Virus record (IMG/VR): IMGVR_UViG_3300035130_000084
Location: 1 to 35,913 of that record
Strand: one strand, 5' to 3'
Source: a virus
Length of the DNA: 35,913 nucleotides
The position numbers and the translations under genes are program-made. Shown here piece by piece: positions 32,278 to 35,913 of the stretch; the stretch's first letter is position 1, and the number at the start of each line of letters is the position of its first letter. Under the pieces are notes generated by a model that was given only the letters and a program-made list of their open reading frames with translations, searched no databases and was not told the origin of the DNA.

Positions 32278-32677
32278 CCGTCACTCCAGGGAACGGGAGG
32301 GTCTTCCGCTTGACCACCTTCGCGTCCAAGACCTTCGCGGCCTCGGGGTGGTCCCGCATGAAGGCGACGAGCTTCTGGCGGGACTCCTCGATCCGCTTCA
32401 GCATGTGCTTCGCCTCCTCGTTCTCGGCCTTGGGCGGGTCGCCGAAGCGGTAACGCCAGAGGAGCATCTCGATGTTGCCGGCCTCGCCGGCCCGGAGACG
32501 GTCGAGGAGGTTCGTCTGGTACTCGGGGTCGTCCAGGAGCTTCGCCGCCACGCGCTTCGCCTCGCGCTGGCGCTCGCTCCCGAACTTCCCGTCCGCGGTG
32601 CGGTTCTTCGTCCGCTCCTCCACGGACGGGAGGTTGTCCTCGGGACGATGCTCGAGCTCCAGGCCGACCTTCTTCAT
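32261..32677 (-). CDS. Probable terminase small subunit, 138 aa
   Basis: Starts at ATG 32677 by an ATGA overlap with the previous gene. Mostly helical and charged: NRTADGKFGSERQREAKRVA, EYQTNLLDRLRAGEAGNIEM, KHMLKRIEESRQKLVAFMRD. Size, helical content and location directly upstream of, and overlapping, the large terminase fit a small terminase subunit that selects DNA. No helix-turn-helix is clear to the eye, so this rests on context. Confidence 0.6.
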   Translation of the reverse strand: MKKVGLELEHRPEDNLPSVEERTKNRTADGKFGSERQREAKRVAAKLLDDPEYQTNLLDRLRAGEAGNIEMLLWRYRFGDPPKAENEEAKHMLKRIEESRQKLVAFMRDHPEAAKVLDAKVVKRKTLPFPGVTDEQTG

Positions 32678-32871
32678 CGGTGGGGTCCGAACTGCGGCTT
32701 CGGCCTCGAGGGCCTTGAGTCGAAATCCGACTCGCCGGGCTTCTCTGGCCCGTCCTGCTGGTTCAGAAGGATCTCGTGGTCACCCGCGCCAATCGAGATG
32801 CCCTTGGTCCTCTGAAGCCACTTCCACGAGGGAAAGATCGCCCGGAGGATGTCGCCCAGGGGGAACCTCAC
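32674..32871 (-). CDS. Small protein, 65 aa, GTG start
   Basis: GTG at 32871 overlaps the preceding TGA by the four-base GTGA junction, and its stop overlaps the next ATG, so the start is set by coupling. Residues 1-30 (RFPLGDILRAIFPSWKWLQR) look folded, with an aromatic patch; the remainder is polar and Pro-rich. No family is recognised. A longer frame that begins farther upstream overlaps the preceding genes and is not used. Confidence 0.6.
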   Translation of the reverse strand: MRFPLGDILRAIFPSWKWLQRTKGISIGAGDHEILLNQQDGPEKPGESDFDSRPSRPKPQFGPHR

Positions 32872-32975
32872 TTCTTCCCCGCACGGAGTCGCTTCTGCCA
32901 GTCCTTGTAGCTCTCGCCCTTCTTGGGGTTGCAGTCCTGGACCTGGACCTTCTTCTTCGCCTTCTTCTTCGGCAT
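32868..32975 (-). CDS. Tiny basic protein, 35 aa
   Basis: The ATG at 32975 shares its A with the preceding TGA, and the ribosome site is GAAAGGAGAG. The sequence is MPKKKAKKKVQVQDCNPKKG followed by a polar end with RLRAGKK, very Lys-rich. Such peptides could bind DNA, RNA or the terminase. The coupled junctions and the duplicated upstream module give support, but at this length it remains tentative. Confidence 0.5.
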   Translation of the reverse strand: MPKKKAKKKVQVQDCNPKKGESYKDWQKRLRAGKK

Positions 32976-33012
32976 CAACGCTCTCCTTTCGCGTAGGTGG
33001 GCGCGTTCGCGC
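32967..33012. repeat. Direct repeat, copy A: C-terminal tail, ribosome site and next start codon
   Basis: 46 bp identical to copy B (33125-33170) except one base. The repeat covers the coding end (NAPTYA[E/K]GER), the GGAGAG ribosome site, the TGATG junction and the first codons of the next gene (MPK). Confidence 0.85.
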
Positions 33013-33133
33013 GGAGCTTCTCCCAATCGCGGCGCAGCCAGAGGCCACACTTCTCGCATCGGGCCTTGAAGGTCCCGTTGTCCTGCGCCACGAGCTCCAG
33101 GGAATGCTCTCCGTCAGCGCACACCTTCGGCAT
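32975..33133 (-). CDS. Zinc-ribbon-like small protein, 52 aa, with duplicated C-terminal tail
   Basis: The ATG at 33133 is a TGATG overlap with the lipoprotein gene. The sequence MPKVCADGEHSLELVAQDNG continues with FKARCEKCGLWLRRDWEK, so one Cys, one His and a CxxC could hold a zinc ion. The last residues (ANAPTYAKGER) nearly copy the end of the lipoprotein before it (ANAPTYAEGER), so the gene shares a duplicated tail. Function unknown. Confidence 0.6.
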   Translation of the reverse strand: MPKVCADGEHSLELVAQDNGTFKARCEKCGLWLRRDWEKLRANAPTYAKGER

Positions 33134-33170
33134 CAACGCTCTCCTTCCGCGTAGGTGGGCGCGTTCGCGC
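33125..33170. repeat. Direct repeat, copy B
   Basis: Partner of copy A, 158 bp away, 45 of 46 bases the same. Protein similarity extends a little farther upstream (RWETFCANAPTY against DWEKLRANAPTY). Confidence 0.85.
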
Positions 33171-34320
33171 AGAACGTCTCCCACCGTCCCCGACAGTCAC
33201 TCTGGGCGGGGTTCCCCCTGTAGGGCGGGTACGGCTCGCCGTTGCACTTCCACTTCTGGTCGCACAGCTCGGCCTCGCAGATCGGCCTGAGCGGGTCCCC
33301 GTCCCCCCGCACCGGGCAGCCGCCCCGCGGCACGCACCCCGGGGAGCCACAGGTGTTTGGGGGGTTGCCCGTTCCAGGCATACAGCAGTATCCGATGGAG
33401 GCGCAGAAGTCGGGCTGGTTGATCGTGACCCATGTGCAATCGAGGATTCCGTTGTGCTCGCGGCACTTGAACTGCATCCGTGCGGTGTCCGGGTGCGGCT
33501 CCGGGCAGTCACCAGATGGAGGCGGGGTTGGGGGAGGTGTAGGGCCCGGGCCACCGCCGCACGCCGAGGGGTCGTTCAGTTTCCAGGCGGGTCGGTCGGC
33601 GTTGGGTGACCAGATCACCTTCCCGCCGCCGTAGTTGTAGACCTTGTAGCCCTCCCACCAGCCGTCGCAGCGAGCGGCCACCGCGATCTCGTCAGTCCCG
33701 CCTGGAGTCGTGTCGATGTGCCTGCCGGCGCACAGCCCCGTGGTCTTGACGGCCTCGATCACGGCGTGCATCCACTCGTCGGGCTCCATCCCGGTGCGAC
33801 AGTCGGTCCCGATGTCGCAGCCGGTGAGCTCGCGCATGGCGGTGTTCACCGTGGGGGCGTAGTTCCGCATGACCGGGCCCATGGTCAGGTTCTGCTCCTG
33901 GCCCTGGGGGAACGAGCAACCCTCGTCGGGCTCGCAGGGGTTCCAGGTCTGCCCGAAGTAGCAGTCGCACGCCTGGCTCTGTGGCCGGAAGGTCCCGCCC
34001 CTATCGGTGAAGGTGGGGCATTGGGGCTCCGGAAGCGGCTCGCCGCCGTCGCACTTCGGGGCCTCCTCGCAATGCCGCGGGTCCTGGCTCGGGTTGTGGA
34101 CGCACGGGCTCTCGACGCTCGAGCATTGCTGGGGCGGCTCCTCGTGGCACCACTTGTAGCCCTGGTCGAGGAGCTCCTGGCACTGCTCTGTGTGCGGGGG
34201 TGTCGGCTGCGGAGTCGGTGTCGGCTGCGGGCCCGGTCCGGGGCCGCCGGGACAGGCGGGGAGGGTGAGGACTCCGAGGATGACGAACGGAAGAACAGAC
34301 TGTCCGTCTAGACTCTTCAT
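33133..34320 (-). CDS. Cysteine-rich lipoprotein, 395 aa, first gene of the late operon
   Basis: ATG 34320 with GGAGGG upstream. The N-terminus has a charged residue, a hydrophobic run and a lipobox (VLPFVILGVLTLPAC), so it should be exported and lipid-anchored. A Pro/Thr linker (PQPTPTPQPTPP) follows. The exported part holds about 30 cysteines in many short spacings, likely disulfide-rich. A central part (TGLCAGRHIDTTPGGTDEIA, YKVYNYGGGKVIWSPN) looks like a folded domain. As a phage product made first in this operon, a surface role such as superinfection exclusion, receptor masking or virion-associated lipoprotein is possible. I do not recognise the family. Confidence 0.75.
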   Translation of the reverse strand: MKSLDGQSVLPFVILGVLTLPACPGGPGPGPQPTPTPQPTPPHTEQCQELLDQGYKWCHEEPPQQCSSVESPCVHNPSQDPRHCEEAPKCDGGEPLPEPQCPTFTDRGGTFRPQSQACDCYFGQTWNPCEPDEGCSFPQGQEQNLTMGPVMRNYAPTVNTAMRELTGCDIGTDCRTGMEPDEWMHAVIEAVKTTGLCAGRHIDTTPGGTDEIAVAARCDGWWEGYKVYNYGGGKVIWSPNADRPAWKLNDPSACGGGPGPTPPPTPPPSGDCPEPHPDTARMQFKCREHNGILDCTWVTINQPDFCASIGYCCMPGTGNPPNTCGSPGCVPRGGCPVRGDGDPLRPICEAELCDQKWKCNGEPYPPYRGNPAQSDCRGRWETFCANAPTYAEGER

Positions 34321-34365
34321 CTCATTCTACCCTCCGATTCAGAGACGGACGTCTCGCTCCGGTGG

Positions 34366-34394
34366 AGTTTGCCCCTACACGGGAAGCGTGTCAA
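34366..34394 (-). promoter_or_regulatory. Promoter-like element for the late minus-strand operon
   Basis: TTGACA (34394-34389), then 17 bases, then CAAACTCCA. It lies about 46 bases upstream of the lipoprotein ATG and shares its two blocks and spacing with 4099-4071. The -10 block is poor for sigma-70, so a phage-encoded or alternative factor is possible. Confidence 0.45.
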
Positions 34395-34411
34395 CAACAA
34401 CCGTTGACACG
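34387..34411. promoter_or_regulatory. Inverted repeat (operator candidate) between divergent operons
   Basis: Perfect 9-bp arms (CGTGTCAAC and GTTGACACG) separated by 7 bases. Each arm contains the TTGACA of one of the two divergent promoter-like elements, so a dimeric repressor bound here could block both directions at once. Confidence 0.6.
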
Positions 34412-34432
34412 AGCGCACGCCTTTGATACGTT
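34404..34432 (+). promoter_or_regulatory. Promoter-like element for the recombination operon
   Basis: TTGACA, 17-base spacer, then TACGTT. The predicted start of transcription falls at about 34439-34440, next to the ATG at 34441. No Shine-Dalgarno is seen before that ATG, so translation may be leaderless. Confidence 0.45.
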
Positions 34433-34440
34433 GCGCGGGC

Positions 34441-34803
34441 ATGGCAGCCAAGAAGACGCGCCCGAGTCGGGCCACGGTGATCGAGGAGGTTTCGGACGCC
34501 GATGCGAACAAGGCCAGCTACGAGCTGGTCCGGCGTCGCCAGGGGGCCAAGCCCTCAGCCGCTGCCTCCGAAGCCGCACGCCTGATGCAGCAGCGCCGCT
34601 CCGCTCAACAGACGGTCGAGGAGCGGTCGGAGATGATGCGGAAGGCGGCGACGGCCTACTGGAAACGACTGACTCCAGCCCAGCGCAAGCTGGAGGCCCG
34701 CAAGCGTGCGAAGAAGCGGGCAGCCAACCGCCGGGCCCGCATTCGGGCAAAGCTCAAAGGGGGTAGTGGTGGGAGAGATTCCGGAGCCGGGGGCCTACGC
34801 TGA
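34441..34803 (+). CDS. Small basic helical protein, 120 aa
   Basis: I choose ATG 34441 (MAAKKTRPSRATVIEEVSDA) over an upstream TTG. The protein is almost all Ala, Arg, Lys and Glu, with a helical core (ELVRRRQGAKPSAAASEAAR, MRKAATAYWKRLTPAQRKLE) and a strongly basic C-terminus (RKRAKKRAANRRARIRAKLK). It may bind nucleic acid; the YWKRLTPAQRK piece faintly recalls an HMG-box helix but is not enough for a call. First gene of the recET-type operon and overlapping the exonuclease start by 35 bases. It could be an early regulator or DNA-binding protein. Confidence 0.65.
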   Translation: MAAKKTRPSRATVIEEVSDADANKASYELVRRRQGAKPSAAASEAARLMQQRRSAQQTVEERSEMMRKAATAYWKRLTPAQRKLEARKRAKKRAANRRARIRAKLKGGSGGRDSGAGGLR

Positions 34804-35608
34804 CGTTTCGTTCGACGACTACGCGGCCTGGCCGGCAGTAAACCACTCCATCCTGCGCCACTTCCGGAAGACGGCGGCGCACGTTCGGCACGAGATGGAG
34901 AGCCAGGACGAGTCCTCGAAGCACCAGGAGCTCGGGCGGGCGGTCCACACCGCCGTGCTCGAGCCCGGCAACTTCGAGAGCGAGTTCGTCGTCAAGCCCA
35001 AGATGGACCGGCGCACCAAGGCGGGGAAGGCCGCCTGGGCCATCTTCGAGAAAGAGGCCGGGGGCAGGAGAATCCTCACCGAGGAGGAGTGGGCGGTCTG
35101 CGAGGGCATCATGCGGTCCATCGAGAAGCACCCGACCGCCCGGGCCTTCCTCCGCGGCAAGGGGGTCAACGAGCTGTCCCTCCTGTGGCGGGACCAGGAG
35201 TTCGACCTCCTCTGCAAGGCCCGCCTGGACCGGCTCCTGATCTTCGAGGGGCACCCGTACATCCTCGACGTGAAGACGATGCACAAGCCCGCGTCCACGC
35301 ACGCCTTCCAGGTGTCCGTGGAGTCGTACCAGTACCACTCCCAGGGGGCCTTCTACCTCCGGGGGGCCCAGCAGCTGCAGCCCGCCGAGCGCCGCTTCGC
35401 CTGGCTGGCCTGCGAGACGGAGCCGCCGCACCTCGTTCGCCTGTTCGATGCTGACGACGAGGCGCTCAAGATCGGGGCCGACGAGGTGGCCTCGTGGCTC
35501 CAGAGGTTCAAGGAATGCACGGAATCCGGTACGTGGCCGGGCTGGGGAGACGGAATGGATATCGCCGGGCTCCCTCCGTGGGTGATGAAGCGGTTCAATA
35601 TTGAGTGA
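34769..35608 (+). CDS. RecE/YqaJ-like PD-(D/E)XK exonuclease, 279 aa
   Basis: A likely 5'-to-3' exonuclease that makes single strands for the annealing protein next to it. The family pattern is seen in order: LGRAVHTAVLEPGNF (the conserved His helix), LLCKARLDRLLIFEGHPYIL with a first Asp, then LDVKTMHKPAS (Asp-x-Lys), and the YQYHSQGAFYLRGAQQ helix, as in the PDDEXK_12/RecE C-terminal (DUF3799) group. GTG at 34766 or 34769 follows AAAGGGGG; I prefer the latter for spacing. The RecT-like gene follows after 11 bases. Confidence 0.88.
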   Translation: MGEIPEPGAYADVSFDDYAAWPAVNHSILRHFRKTAAHVRHEMESQDESSKHQELGRAVHTAVLEPGNFESEFVVKPKMDRRTKAGKAAWAIFEKEAGGRRILTEEEWAVCEGIMRSIEKHPTARAFLRGKGVNELSLLWRDQEFDLLCKARLDRLLIFEGHPYILDVKTMHKPASTHAFQVSVESYQYHSQGAFYLRGAQQLQPAERRFAWLACETEPPHLVRLFDADDEALKIGADEVASWLQRFKECTESGTWPGWGDGMDIAGLPPWVMKRFNIE

Positions 35609-35619
35609 GAGAGGCTCAG

Positions 35620-35913
35620 ATGTCAGAGAACAAGGGGGACAAGACCCTCCAACGGGTTGAAGTAGCCGACAAGGATATGGTCTTCACCGACCGGGGGGTC
35701 CGGCTGGACTCGCCGGCGGCGGCGGTGAACTTCGCCAAGTGGTGCTACGAATCGGGCTATCTGCCCGAACACATCAAGAACGCCAAGCAGGCGTTCGCCA
35801 TCCTCGCCCGGGGGGCCGAGCTGGGGCTCTCGCCCTTCGCCTCCTGGCGCTTCGTCTACATGACCAAGGGGGGCCGGCTGGCCCTGGAGACGGAGGGGGC
35901 CCTGGCCGTCTGC
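35620..35913 (+). CDS. recT: RecT-like single-strand annealing protein, 5' part (98 codons in window)
   Basis: ATG 35620 after GAGAGAGG. The first 40 residues are polar (MSENKGDKTLQRVEVADKDM). Then comes the RecT-type region AFAILARGAELGLSPFASWR with VYMTKGGRLALETEGAL, where a helix with GxELGL is followed by a beta strand pair. It is the usual partner of the RecE-type exonuclease just upstream. The frame is open at the window edge, so length and C-terminus are unknown. Confidence 0.82.
   Translation, partial: MSENKGDKTLQRVEVADKDMVFTDRGVRLDSPAAAVNFAKWCYESGYLPEHIKNAKQAFAILARGAELGLSPFASWRFVYMTKGGRLALETEGALAVC

Noticed and set aside
32674-33048. 124-codon version of the 65-aa gene
   Set aside because: Its first half overlaps two coupled small genes; the GTGA junction at 32871 gives the better start.
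1-35913. tRNA genes, CRISPR arrays, insertion sequences, integrase or att sites, lysis genes
   Set aside because: Looked for by eye on both strands; none is convincing in this window.

Overview
The window is a block of a double-stranded DNA phage genome, or a prophage, with strongly GC-rich DNA and G/C at most third codon positions. The gene order is podovirus-like (T7/P22 style): terminase, portal, scaffold, major capsid protein, tail adaptor, beta-propeller tail proteins, putative internal virion proteins, then a giant protein. I see no tail sheath, tape measure, lysis cassette, integrase, tRNA or CRISPR array. The host cannot be named from the sequence. A lipobox lipoprotein and Shine-Dalgarno sites point to a bacterium.

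Layout. From about 34.32 kb to the left edge every gene lies on the minus strand, tightly packed in what looks like one long late operon. Many junctions are stop/start overlaps (TGATG, TAATG, ATGA, GTGA), which implies translational coupling. In transcription order they are: a Cys-rich lipoprotein, three tiny proteins, a likely small terminase, large terminase, a small CxxC protein, a 932-residue portal with a zinc-ribbon-like insertion, small proteins, a phage GroES-like co-chaperonin, an acidic scaffold, the major capsid protein, a lectin-like structural protein, two unknown structural proteins, a tail adaptor, two beta-propeller-like tail proteins, a set of Gly/Pro-rich, helical and very small proteins, and finally an open reading frame of at least 3,864 codons that runs off the left edge. 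To the right of about 34.44 kb the plus strand carries an early-type cassette: a small basic protein, a RecE/YqaJ-like exonuclease and a RecT-like annealing protein cut by the window edge. The 120-bp divergent region between the two arms holds an inverted repeat that contains both TTGACA elements.

The most striking object is the giant polyvalent protein. Reading its frame directly, I can see a TIM-barrel tRNA-guanine-transglycosylase/DpdA-like domain, a Strawberry-notch-type superfamily 2 helicase, an ADP-ribosyltransferase-like domain and the start of a JAB/RadC-like domain, joined by long linkers. It sits where podoviruses encode ejected internal virion proteins, and its domain set resembles phage anti-restriction polyvalent proteins such as P1 DarB. 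I infer that it is packaged and injected to counter host defences. Two stretches inside it (near 3.90-4.08 kb and 0.30-0.41 kb) look coding in another frame. The first begins just after a promoter-like element that matches the one in front of the late operon, so the giant frame may really be two genes, contain compensated frameshifts, or overlap a nested gene.
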